Source: Mycobacterium hubeiense
Lineage (GTDB): Bacteria > Actinomycetota > Actinomycetes > Mycobacteriales > Mycobacteriaceae
DNA: 62,607 nucleotides
NCBI RefSeq assembly: GCF_002838065.1
Contig: NZ_PIZU01000030.1
Span: 1 to 62,607, forward strand
Reading direction: 5' to 3'
The notes under the pieces were generated by a model, which worked only from the letters and a program-made list of their open reading frames with translations, was not told the origin of the DNA and searched no databases. The translations under genes were made by a program, and so were the position numbers. The number at the start of each line of letters is the position of its first letter. The stretch's first letter is position 1. Below are positions 41,749-49,292 of this stretch, in pieces.

Positions 41749-42441
41749 GTGGACGCGAACACGGTGTCGTTGGAGCGCGCGTTGGATGAGACCCGCACCG
41801 GGGACATCTGGTTGTTTCGCGGTGGATCGGGACCCGACCGGGCGATCCAGACGCTGACCAACGCCCCGGTCAACCACGTCGGCATGACCGTCGCGATCGA
41901 CGACCTGCCGCCGTTGATGTGGCATGCCGAACTGGGCGACAAGCTCACCGACATGTGGACCGGCGACAACCATCGCGGGGTGCAGCTCAACGATGCGCGC
42001 CAGGCCGTGGAGCGGTGGGTGCACAACTACGGGCAGCGGTGCTGGCTGCGTCAGCTCATCCCGCACGCCAGCCGTGAACAAGAGGATCGGATGCTGCGGG
42101 TGATCGCGCGGATGGACGGCACGCCGTTCCCGTCGACGATGCGGCTCACCGGCCGCTGGTTCCGGGGCCGGGTGCCGACGCTGGCTGATTGGACGCGGGG
42201 AATTCCGTTCGTGGACAGCAAAGTTCGTGAGTCGACGCAGCGTAAGAAGGCGCAGAAACGCGAAGTGGGTTTGGAGACGGCGTATTGCGCGGAGACCGTC
42301 GCGATCACCTACGAGGAGATGGGCCTGCTCACCACCGAGAAGCACTACAGCTGGTTCGATCCGGGCAAGTTCTGGAGCGGCGACAATCTACCGCTGGCGC
42401 CGGGCTACCGGCTGGGTGACGAGATCGCCGTCGTGGTGTAG
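41749..42441 (+). CDS. YiiX-like permuted papain-fold (NlpC/P60-type) protein
   Basis: A 230-residue protein with the circularly permuted papain-like arrangement: TGDIWLFRGG near the N-terminus, His43 in NHVGMTV, and the likely nucleophile Cys180 in YCAETVAITYEEMG. This resembles the YaeF/YiiX C92 family of amidases. No signal peptide is seen, so a cytoplasmic or membrane-edge role is likely. GTG 41749 starts the gene, divergent from the small membrane gene. Substrate unknown; the family call rests on the His and Cys motifs. Confidence 0.65.
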   Translation: MDANTVSLERALDETRTGDIWLFRGGSGPDRAIQTLTNAPVNHVGMTVAIDDLPPLMWHAELGDKLTDMWTGDNHRGVQLNDARQAVERWVHNYGQRCWLRQLIPHASREQEDRMLRVIARMDGTPFPSTMRLTGRWFRGRVPTLADWTRGIPFVDSKVRESTQRKKAQKREVGLETAYCAETVAITYEEMGLLTTEKHYSWFDPGKFWSGDNLPLAPGYRLGDEIAVVV

Positions 42442-42500
42442 CTGTCCGTCCCGAGATCGACGAAATGGTCGCTGTCGAGCGTCCGATTGCAACCATTGCG

Positions 42501-43055
42501 TCAGTCTCGACGGGGCAGCATTCGCTTCGCCTGCCGGGTAACGCCAGGCACCGTGTTCGCCAGATCTGGCCGGCTCTTGGCGAAACCGCGAAGTGCGCGA
42601 TAGAAAGACCAAACTTGCTGGGGCGTGGGAACCTTCGGTATCCACGCCAGCTCCCAATGAATTCGGTTGATCGGGTCGTCGAAGAACACGGCGTAGTAGC
42701 CGGGCCAATACTGCGGGTATTCCTTCGGCTCGTCGGTGACCGGGACATCTCGCTTCATCAAGAAGTCGCGATGAAAGCGGTCGACCTCTTTTCGGCTGCG
42801 GGCCCACAGCGCAATGTGGTTGATGCCGACCGCCTGGTCGCTATGGGTCAACTTCACCCCCGTGCGCGCTGGCTGAATACCAATGTAGCTGTGCGGGTTG
42901 ACATATCGCGTCATGTAGTAGATCGACTGGTATTCCATGTTCAGAGACGAGAAGCTGCTGTATCCGAGCCAGCCGAACAACTCGTCGTAGAACGCAATGG
43001 AGTCGTCATAGTCCAATACCGCGAACTCGACATGGCTGACACCGCGCCACCGCAT
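42501..43055 (-). CDS. VOC-family (glyoxalase/dioxygenase-fold) protein
   Basis: A 184-residue vicinal-oxygen-chelate protein with two beta-alpha-beta-beta-beta modules. The first has His8 (VSHVEFAVLD), the second His80 (GINHIALWA), and Glu135 (IHWELAWIP) completes the usual metal site, so a metal-dependent enzyme is plausible. The ATG at 43055 has a GGAGGAGG site. A 29-bp palindrome at 43068-43096 immediately upstream indicates tight repression, probably in response to a substrate. The reaction is unknown. Confidence 0.82.
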   Translation of the reverse strand: MRWRGVSHVEFAVLDYDDSIAFYDELFGWLGYSSFSSLNMEYQSIYYMTRYVNPHSYIGIQPARTGVKLTHSDQAVGINHIALWARSRKEVDRFHRDFLMKRDVPVTDEPKEYPQYWPGYYAVFFDDPINRIHWELAWIPKVPTPQQVWSFYRALRGFAKSRPDLANTVPGVTRQAKRMLPRRD

Positions 43056-43067
43056 CCCGCCTCCTCC

Positions 43068-43096
43068 ATTGACTACTACGAACTGTAGTAGTCAAT
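43068..43096. promoter_or_regulatory. Operator palindrome before the VOC gene
   Basis: Perfect 12-bp arms ATTGACTACTAC (43068-43079) and GTAGTAGTCAAT (43085-43096) around a 5-base centre GAACT, 12 bp upstream of the VOC start codon. Its symmetry and position are those of a TetR- or PadR/MarR-type operator. No regulator gene is adjacent. The remaining DNA to 43253 has no convincing gene. Confidence 0.75.
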
Positions 43097-43253
43097 GCGC
43101 TCGATGTGAAGGCCAGTGGACTACGGACTAGTCGTGGCGACTGGCGACGAGGTCGACGCCATGGTTGTTCAACAACTGCAATTGCCCGTTCTCGTGACCA
43201 TGGTGTCGATCTCGCCCGCAGCCAGGAATTCGACCACGCCGCGAGACCACGCA

Positions 43254-43625
43254 TCACTCTTCATCGATCGACGCCACGCCGACATCGATACTGGCTTGCT
43301 TGAGCCGCTTGTCCCTCGTCCACAACTTCGCTCCGTCCGCGATGAGCACCGATCCGAGGAGGCCGGCGTCGACCGCACTGAGCCCGCGGCCCCACAGCCG
43401 GTGAGAATTGACCAGATGGAGAAGCTCTTCGTGGGTGACGACCGGAAACTGATGGAGGTTTTCCAGTGAGTCCAGGACCACCTCGCGCTGCGTGATCGAA
43501 CCCAATGCCAACTCTTCGATGACCATTGGGTGACAACCGACCTCGTCTGCGACCAGCAGTGCCGCCAGCCTCGGATCGTTCGCGTGGAAGTGATCGATCC
43601 ACACCGAAGTGTCGACGAGAATCAC
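43254..43625 (-). CDS. vapC32: VapC32-like PIN-domain RNase toxin
   Basis: A 123-residue PIN toxin: Asp5 (ILVDTSVWIDH), Glu38/Glu39 (VIEELALG), Asp86 (LSAVDAGLLGS) and Asp105 (WTRDKRL) form the acidic Mg2+ site. Length and position next to YchF match remembered VapC32 (Rv1114, 124 aa). It is a ribonuclease that stops translation when VapB is degraded. ATG 43625 overlaps the antitoxin stop (ATGA). Confidence 0.9.
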   Translation of the reverse strand: MILVDTSVWIDHFHANDPRLAALLVADEVGCHPMVIEELALGSITQREVVLDSLENLHQFPVVTHEELLHLVNSHRLWGRGLSAVDAGLLGSVLIADGAKLWTRDKRLKQASIDVGVASIDEE

Positions 43626-43819
43626 TCGCCTGACGCCCTCCGCCGAGGGGCGGCTGTGGCCTGTGGATCTGTTCCACCCAGCGCAGCGAGTCTGCGCGCA
43701 CTCTCCACTCGGATCAGCGTCTGCAAACCCTGCCGGAGTAAGGCGGCGTTCTCATGCACCCCCGTGAGCTCGGCCGCCTTCTCCAGAAGCGCATCGTCAA
43801 TGGTTACCGTCGTTCGCAT
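43622..43819 (-). CDS. vapB32: VapB32-like antitoxin
   Basis: A 65-residue ribbon-helix-helix antitoxin (RTTVTIDDALLEKAAELTGV, then NAALLRQGLQTLI), of the VapB type-2 family and the same length as remembered VapB32 (Rv1113). ATG 43819 with GAGGT five bases upstream is preferred over one at 43831. The C-terminal tail, rich in Arg and Pro, should wrap VapC. It is expected to autorepress through 43834-43860. Confidence 0.88.
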   Translation of the reverse strand: MRTTVTIDDALLEKAAELTGVHENAALLRQGLQTLIRVESARRLAALGGTDPQATAAPRRRASGE

Positions 43820-43833
43820 TGCGCACCTCATTC

Positions 43834-43860
43834 TGCATCAAATGATGCATTCCATGATGC
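43834..43860. promoter_or_regulatory. VapB32 operator
   Basis: TGCATCA-AA-TGATGCA (43834-43849) has perfect 7-bp arms, and a second ATGATGC follows at 43854-43860, 12 bp from the first. It lies directly upstream of vapB32, as expected for VapBC autoregulation. Confidence 0.6.
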
Positions 43861-43894
43861 CATACGCGGCGGACGCTAGAAGCACGCCGCGCAA

Positions 43895-43959
43895 CCGTTG
43901 ACACTGCGGTGAGGGCGCAAAAGTGCGGGAGAACACCGCCATAGCCGCAGAGTCAACGG
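43895..43959. terminator. Long stem-loop after ychF
   Basis: 15-bp arms CCGTTGACACTGCGG (43895-43909) and CCGCAGAGTCAACGG (43945-43959) with one mismatch and a 35-base loop. It starts 3 bases after the YchF stop on the minus strand. The loop contains AGGGCGCAAAAG and AACACCGC, which reappear in the stem-loop at 54366-54430. Confidence 0.72.
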
Positions 43960-43962
43960 GCG

Positions 43963-45036
43963 CTAGACGTTGAACCTGAACTCCACCACGTCGCCGTCGG
44001 CCATGACGTAGTCCTTGCCCTCCATGCGGACCTTGCCCGCCGCCTTCGCCGCCGCCATCGACCCAGCGGCCACCAGGTCGTCGAACGACACGATCTCGGC
44101 CTTGATGAAGCCCTTCTCGAAGTCGGAATGGATGACGCCCGCGGCCTTGGGCGCCGTGTCGCCCTGGTGAATCGTCCACGCCCGCGCCTCTTTTGGACCC
44201 GCCGTCAAGAACGTCTGCAACCGCAGTGTGTGAAAGCCCGCCCGCGCCAACGCATCCAGGCCCCGTTCGGTCTGCCCGATCGACTCCAGCAGCTCCGCCG
44301 CCGACTCGTCGTCGAGCTCCTGCAACTCCGCCTCGATCTTGGCGTCCAGGAACACCGCGTCCGCCGGCGTCACCAACTCCCGCAGCGACGCCACGCGCGC
44401 GGAATCGGTCAGCACCGCCTCGTCGGCGTTGAACACATACAGGAACGGCTTGGTGGTCAACAGGTTCAGCTCGCGCAACTCCCCCGCATCGAAGCCCGCC
44501 CCGAACAACGTCGTGCCGCCGTTGAGCACCTCCTGCGCGGCCGCCGCGGCGTCGTAAACCGGCCGCCGGTCCTTGTGCGTCCGCGCCTCCTTCTCCAGCC
44601 GCGGCAGCGCCCGCTCCAGCGTCTGCAAATCGGCCAGGATCAGCTCGGTCTCGATCACCTCGATGTCGGACTTCGGATCGATCCGGCCGTCGACGTGCGC
44701 GACGTCGTCGTCGGTGAACACCCGCACCACCTGGCAAATCGCATCGCATTCGCGAATGTTGGCCAGGAACTTGTTGCCCAGCCCGGCGCCCTCCGACGCT
44801 CCCTTCACCAGACCCGCGATGTCGACGAACGTGACCGTCGCCGGGACGATCTTGGCGGAGTCGAACATCTTCGCCAGCACGTCGAGCCGGGAATCGGGCA
44901 ACGGCACTACGCCCTCGTTCGGCTCGATCGTCGCGAACGGGTAGTTGGCCGCCAGCACGTTGTTGCGCGTCAGCGCGTTGAACAAGGTCGACTTGCCCAC
45001 ATTCGGCAGCCCGACGATTCCCAGGTTTAGACCCAC
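43963..45036 (-). CDS. ychF: YchF/OLA1-type ribosome-binding ATPase
   Basis: A 357-residue Obg-family P-loop protein: GLPNVGKST (9-17) binds nucleotide, DIAG is switch II, and NADE replaces the NKxD of GTPases, which gives ATP preference. A coiled-coil and a C-terminal TGS domain (RAWTIHQGDTAPKAAGVIHSDFEKGFIKAE) follow. It binds ribosomes and is linked to translation control and oxidative stress. GTG 45036 gives the length remembered for Rv1112; GTG 45042 is a two-codon longer alternative. The vapBC32 pair lies downstream. Confidence 0.95.
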   Translation of the reverse strand: MGLNLGIVGLPNVGKSTLFNALTRNNVLAANYPFATIEPNEGVVPLPDSRLDVLAKMFDSAKIVPATVTFVDIAGLVKGASEGAGLGNKFLANIRECDAICQVVRVFTDDDVAHVDGRIDPKSDIEVIETELILADLQTLERALPRLEKEARTHKDRRPVYDAAAAAQEVLNGGTTLFGAGFDAGELRELNLLTTKPFLYVFNADEAVLTDSARVASLRELVTPADAVFLDAKIEAELQELDDESAAELLESIGQTERGLDALARAGFHTLRLQTFLTAGPKEARAWTIHQGDTAPKAAGVIHSDFEKGFIKAEIVSFDDLVAAGSMAAAKAAGKVRMEGKDYVMADGDVVEFRFNV

Positions 45037-45119
45037 AGGCACCAGAGTCTAGGAGAAGTGACGTACTCGCCCGTGTGTGCTGGCAGCACTCCGCCAGAGA
45101 TAGCCGGTACGGTCGACGT

Positions 45120-46154
45120 GTGTCAGGACAGCGCGCACGGTCGGCGGTGGAAGCCGACCATCGATCCGCGCACCCCAACATCCCGGGTCTGCCGTGGTGG
45201 GGAGCTGTGCTGCTGGCGGTGACGGCTACCGCCATGGGCTTCGCGTTCGACGCCGGCTCCGGCGAACGAGAGCTGAGCATGGTCTTTGCGGGGTGCTACG
45301 CACTGGGCTGCATCCTCGCCGTGCTCGCCGTCCGTCAGGCGGGCATCTTCACGGCGGTTATTCAGCCGCCGCTGATCCTCTTCGTCGCGGTGCCAGGCGC
45401 ATACTTCCTGTTCCACGGCGGGCAGATCACCAGCCTCAAGGACACGCTGATCAACTGTGGCTATCCGCTGATCGAGCGGTTCCCGTTGATGTTCTTCACC
45501 TCGGCCGCGGTGCTGCTGATCGGCATGGCCCGCTGGTATTACGGCATCACCGCGAAGTCGAAGACACCCGCCACACAAAAATCCAAGGCCGCCGCGGGCA
45601 CTGGCCTGCTGGCCGCGGTGACGTCCAAGATCTCGTCGCTCACCGCCCGCCAACCGGCCGACGACGGGCTCGAACGCGAGCCGCCGCGGCGCAAACGCCC
45701 CAGCGAGCGGCCTGCCCGCGCAGGCAAGGCCACCGCGCCGGGCGCCACCCGCGTCGCCCGCAAGCCGGTGAAACGGGCCACGCCGTCGCGCTCCCGGCAT
45801 ACCCGTCCCCCCGAGCCCGACTTCGTCGATCCCGCGGAGCGTCCGCGCCGGCCCCGCCCGTCGCGACGGGCCGAGCCGTCGGCGGCCGACGAACCGCGCT
45901 GGCGACCCCGCACCCAAGCCCCACGCGAACGCAGGCAGCCGCCCACCGACCGCCGCGCCGCCTATGAGCGTGCCCGGCGGCGGGTCGATGACTTCGATGC
46001 GTTCGAGGCCCAGGAGGCCGCCCGCAATGGGACTCACCATCCGATCTCGCGGGTGCGGTATCGCGGCACCGACGACGGGGACGACGCCCGTGCGCAGTAC
46101 CGAACCCGGCCGCGGTCGCGGCGGGATACCGATGCGTGGGAGTACGACGCGTAA
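45120..46154 (+). CDS. DUF6542-type membrane protein (Rv1111c-like)
   Basis: A 344-residue protein with four TM helices between about 24 and 136 (WWGAVLLAVTATAMGFAFDAG, MVFAGCYALGCILAVLAV, PPLILFVAVPGAYFLF, LMFFTSAAVLLIGMARWYYG) and a long basic, disordered C-terminal half rich in Arg, Pro and Lys. This fits Rv1111c-type mycobacterial proteins. The GTG at 45120 (SGQRARSAVEADHRS) is preferred over an earlier GTG. Function unknown. It converges with ispH, ending one base before its stop. Confidence 0.75.
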   Translation: MSGQRARSAVEADHRSAHPNIPGLPWWGAVLLAVTATAMGFAFDAGSGERELSMVFAGCYALGCILAVLAVRQAGIFTAVIQPPLILFVAVPGAYFLFHGGQITSLKDTLINCGYPLIERFPLMFFTSAAVLLIGMARWYYGITAKSKTPATQKSKAAAGTGLLAAVTSKISSLTARQPADDGLEREPPRRKRPSERPARAGKATAPGATRVARKPVKRATPSRSRHTRPPEPDFVDPAERPRRPRPSRRAEPSAADEPRWRPRTQAPRERRQPPTDRRAAYERARRRVDDFDAFEAQEAARNGTHHPISRVRYRGTDDGDDARAQYRTRPRSRRDTDAWEYDA

Positions 46155-47156
46155 TCAGCGGCGCGCGGGACGGATCTCCCGCGGCAGCGCGAAGACCAGC
46201 GTCTCGTTCGCCGTCGTGACCGGCTGAACGATGTCAAAGCCGTACTCGGCCAATCGCTCGAGCACACCCCGCACCAACACTTCAGGCACCGAGGCACCTG
46301 AGGTGACGCCGACGGTCGTCACGCCGTCGAGCCAGGCCGGGTCGATGTCGTCGGCGTAGTCCACCAAGTGGGCGGCATCGGAGCCGGCGCCCAGCGCCAC
46401 CTCCACCAGCCGCACCGAATTCGACGAGTTGCGCGAGCCCACCACGATCACCAGTTCGCATTCCGGGGCCATCGCCTTCACGGCGACCTGACGGTTCTGG
46501 GTGGCATAGCAGATGTCGTCGCTGGGCGGGTCCTGCAGCTTGGGGAAGCGTTCTCGCAGCCGCTGCACGGTCTCCATCGTCTCGTCGACGCTCAACGTGG
46601 TCTGGGACAGCCAGATGACCTTGTCCTCGTCGCGGACGGTCACCTTGTCCACCGCGTCTGGGCCGTCGACCAGCTGCACGTGATCGGGCGCCTCACCGGC
46701 GGTGCCGATGACCTCCTCGTGGCCTTCGTGGCCGATGAGCAGGATGTCGTAGTCGTCGCGGGCGAAGCGCTTGGCCTCGTTGTGCACCTTGGTGACCAAC
46801 GGGCACGTCGCGTCGATCACCTGCAGGTTGCGTTCCTTGGCGTTGACGTGCACCGTCGGCGCCACACCATGCGCCGAGAACACCACGATGGCGCCCTCGG
46901 GCACCTCGTCGGTCTCGTCGACGAACACCGCGCCCGCCTTGGCCAGCGTGTCCACCACGTGGCGGTTGTGCACGATCTCGTGGCGCACGTAGACCGGGGC
47001 GCCGTGTTTCTCCAGTGCGCGCTCCACGGTTTCGACGGCGCGGTCGACGCCGGCGCAATACCCTCGCGGCTCGGCCAGCAGGACGCGTTTACCCGTCACG
47101 CCGCCACTCACCGAGCTCGAAGCACCCGGAATCCCCATGTTGATCGTCGGCGGCAT
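46155..47156 (-). CDS. ispH: 4-hydroxy-3-methylbut-2-enyl diphosphate reductase
   Basis: A 333-residue IspH/LytB. The three [4Fe-4S] cysteines are Cys34 (PRGYCAGV), Cys118 (DATCPLV) and Cys216 (DDICYATQ), and the proton donor is in GHEGHEEV (about 142-149). It catalyses the last MEP-pathway step to IPP and DMAPP, needed for decaprenyl phosphate and menaquinone. By synteny it is the LytB2 (Rv1110) copy. The ATG at 47156 (PPTINMGIPGA) matches the LytB2 N-terminus. It is divergent from the gene at 47211. Confidence 0.95.
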   Translation of the reverse strand: MPPTINMGIPGASSSVSGGVTGKRVLLAEPRGYCAGVDRAVETVERALEKHGAPVYVRHEIVHNRHVVDTLAKAGAVFVDETDEVPEGAIVVFSAHGVAPTVHVNAKERNLQVIDATCPLVTKVHNEAKRFARDDYDILLIGHEGHEEVIGTAGEAPDHVQLVDGPDAVDKVTVRDEDKVIWLSQTTLSVDETMETVQRLRERFPKLQDPPSDDICYATQNRQVAVKAMAPECELVIVVGSRNSSNSVRLVEVALGAGSDAAHLVDYADDIDPAWLDGVTTVGVTSGASVPEVLVRGVLERLAEYGFDIVQPVTTANETLVFALPREIRPARR

Positions 47157-47210
47157 GGCTTCCAGGGTACTGACCCTCGACCTCGACAAGCCAGCCGTAG
47201 GCTAGGGGCC

Positions 47211-47777
47211 ATGGGAACAGCACCGTATGGGGTCCGGCTGCTGGTCGGAGCGGCGGCGACGGCCATCGAGGAAACCCGGAAGCTTCCACAGGCGATCTTG
47301 ACCTATCCGATGACGGTTGCCAGCCAGGTCGCGCACATCGTGATGAAGGTGCAGCAGGACCTGGCCGACTTGGTCATCAAGGGCGACGAGACGCTGGAAC
47401 AACTGTTCCCGCCAAAGGATGAGCAGCCCGAATGGGCCACGTTCGACGAGGACCTGGAAGACGAGCTGCCCCCGCGGCCCAGCGGCGACGGGGAACGCCG
47501 CACCGAGGGCCGGTTCGCGCTCTTCACCAGCGGCGAGCCGGATCAGCCCGGCGACGGTCCCGCCGAGAAGGAAGCCAGGCTGGCGAAGGCCGACCCGCCC
47601 GACATCGTGCACGAGCTGGACTATGAGTCGCTGACGCTGGCACAGCTGCGGGCCCGGCTGCCCTCGTTGCGGGTGGCCGACCTCGAGGCGCTGCTGGCCT
47701 ATGAGGGCGCCACCAGGGCGCGGGCACCGTTCCAGACCCTGCTGGCCAACAGGATCACCCGCGCCACCGCCAAGTGA
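47211..47777 (+). CDS. Rv1109c-like protein, possible lipid-droplet protein
   Basis: A 188-residue soluble protein. The N-terminal ~70 residues are amphipathic (GVRLLVGAAATAIEETRKLPQAILTYPMTVASQVAHIVMKVQQDLADL), a feature of lipid-surface proteins. The C-terminal 40 residues (YESLTLAQLRARLPSLRVADLEALLAYEGATRARAPFQTLL) form a SAP-like helical module. Homologues are, I believe, named lipid droplet-associated in databases; I cannot confirm that here. ATG 47211 is divergent from ispH, and the end overlaps xseA (GTGA). Confidence 0.7.
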   Translation: MGTAPYGVRLLVGAAATAIEETRKLPQAILTYPMTVASQVAHIVMKVQQDLADLVIKGDETLEQLFPPKDEQPEWATFDEDLEDELPPRPSGDGERRTEGRFALFTSGEPDQPGDGPAEKEARLAKADPPDIVHELDYESLTLAQLRARLPSLRVADLEALLAYEGATRARAPFQTLLANRITRATAK

Positions 47778-49021
47778 CGTCTTCTGAGCCCGGGCAGTCC
47801 CCCGAGAACCCGTGGCCGGTCCGCGCCGTCGCCACCCGGGTTGCCAAGTGGATCGACCGCCTCGGCATCGTCTGGGTCGAGGGCCAGTTGACCGAACTGA
47901 AGGTCCGGGCCGACTCCAAGACGGCGTTCATGGTCTTGCGCGATCCCGCCGCGGACATGTCTTTGAGCCTGACCTGTCCCCGCGACCTGGTGCACAACGC
48001 GCCCGTCAAGCTGTCAGAGGGCACCCAAGTGGTGGTGTGCGCGAAGCCGTATTTTCACACCGGACGGGGCTCATTCTGGTTGCGCGTCAGTGAGATTCGC
48101 GCCGTCGGCATCGGCGAGCTGCTGGCCCGCATCGAGCGGTTGCGCAGGCTGCTGGACGCCGAAGGCCTGTTCGATCCGCGACTCAAGCGCCCGATTCCGT
48201 TCTTGCCCAACTCTATTGGGCTGATCACCGGCCGCGCATCGGCCGCCGAGCGCGACGTGATGACGGTCGCGTCGGCACGCTGGCCAGCGGTGCGGTTCGC
48301 GGTGCGCAACACCGTGGTCCAGGGCCCCAACGCGGTGCCGCAGATCGTCGCGGCGCTGGCAGCGTTGGACGCCGATCCCGCCGTCGACGTGATCGTGCTG
48401 GCTCGCGGCGGCGGCAGCGTCGAGGATCTGCTGCCGTTCTCCGACGAATCGCTGTGCCGCGCGATCGCCGCGTGCACTACGCCCGTCGTCAGCGCGGTCG
48501 GCCACGAACCCGACAACCCGGTGTGCGACCTCGTCGCCGATCTGCGCGCCGCCACCCCGACCGATGCCGCCAAGCGCATCGTCCCCGACGCCGCCGCCGA
48601 ACAAGCCCTGGTCACCGACCTTCGCCGGCGCAGCGCCCGCGCCCTGCGCAACTGGGTCAACCGCGAGCAGCACGCGCTCGACCAGTTGCGCAGCCGCCCG
48701 GTGCTGGCCCAGCCGTTGAGCGCCCTGACCGCCCGCTCCGAGGAAGTGCACCGGGCGATCACCGCCGCGCGCCGCGACATCACCCGGCTGATCGCCGCCG
48801 AGACCGACCGCGTCGGCAACTTGTCGGCCCGGCTGGCCACACTGGGACCCGCGGCCACCCTCGAACGGGGTTACGCCGTGGTGCAGACGGTCTCGGATTC
48901 CGGGGAGGCGACGGTGCTGCGCACGACGGACGACGCGCCCGCGGGCACCCGGCTGCGGGTGCGAGTGTCCGACGGGGCCATAGCGGCGACGAGCGACGGC
49001 GCCGAGGAGGCCAAGACATGA
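47774..49021 (+). CDS. xseA: Exodeoxyribonuclease VII large subunit
   Basis: A 415-residue XseA with an N-terminal OB-fold (about 10-115), a catalytic core containing GLITGRASAAERDV, ARGGGSVEDLLPFSDE and SAVGHEPDNP, and a helical coiled C-terminus. It degrades single-stranded DNA to oligonucleotides with XseB. Length equals remembered Rv1108c. GTG 47774 overlaps the upstream stop, and the end overlaps xseB (ATGA), so the three genes are translationally coupled. Confidence 0.95.
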   Translation: MTSSEPGQSPENPWPVRAVATRVAKWIDRLGIVWVEGQLTELKVRADSKTAFMVLRDPAADMSLSLTCPRDLVHNAPVKLSEGTQVVVCAKPYFHTGRGSFWLRVSEIRAVGIGELLARIERLRRLLDAEGLFDPRLKRPIPFLPNSIGLITGRASAAERDVMTVASARWPAVRFAVRNTVVQGPNAVPQIVAALAALDADPAVDVIVLARGGGSVEDLLPFSDESLCRAIAACTTPVVSAVGHEPDNPVCDLVADLRAATPTDAAKRIVPDAAAEQALVTDLRRRSARALRNWVNREQHALDQLRSRPVLAQPLSALTARSEEVHRAITAARRDITRLIAAETDRVGNLSARLATLGPAATLERGYAVVQTVSDSGEATVLRTTDDAPAGTRLRVRVSDGAIAATSDGAEEAKT

Positions 49022-49230
49022 AGCCCATTAGTGAATTGGGGTACGAAGAGGCCCGCGACGAGCTGATCGATGTCGTGCAGCGTCTCGAACAGGGCGGACT
49101 TGACCTCGATGCGTCGCTGAAACTGTGGGAAAGAGGCGAAGAACTGGCTCGACGCTGTGAAGAGCACTTAGCTGGTGCCCGCAAGCGAGTGGAGGATGCG
49201 CTGGCCTCCCGGGACGCCGACGAAAGTTGA
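49018..49230 (+). CDS. xseB: Exodeoxyribonuclease VII small subunit
   Basis: A 70-residue coiled-coil protein, with ISELGYEEARDELIDVVQRLEQGGLDLDASLKLWERGEELARRCEEHL-type heptads over nearly its whole length, typical of XseB. Several copies decorate each XseA. ATG 49018 overlaps xseA by four bases. It is followed by a KstR-type box for the next gene. Confidence 0.95.
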   Translation: MKPISELGYEEARDELIDVVQRLEQGGLDLDASLKLWERGEELARRCEEHLAGARKRVEDALASRDADES

Positions 49231-49264
49231 CAATGCAACCAGTCTCGAAGTAGGGACTCGAAAC

Positions 49265-49278
49265 TGAAACATGTTTCA
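49265..49278. promoter_or_regulatory. KstR-type box before hsd
   Basis: TGAAACATGTTTCA is a perfect 14-bp palindrome and fits the KstR consensus TnnAACnnGTTnnA. It lies 14 bp upstream of the 3beta-HSD start codon. 3beta-HSD catalyses the first step of cholesterol catabolism, which agrees with control by KstR. Confidence 0.85.
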
Positions 49279-49292
49279 TTTATGCTCGCCGC

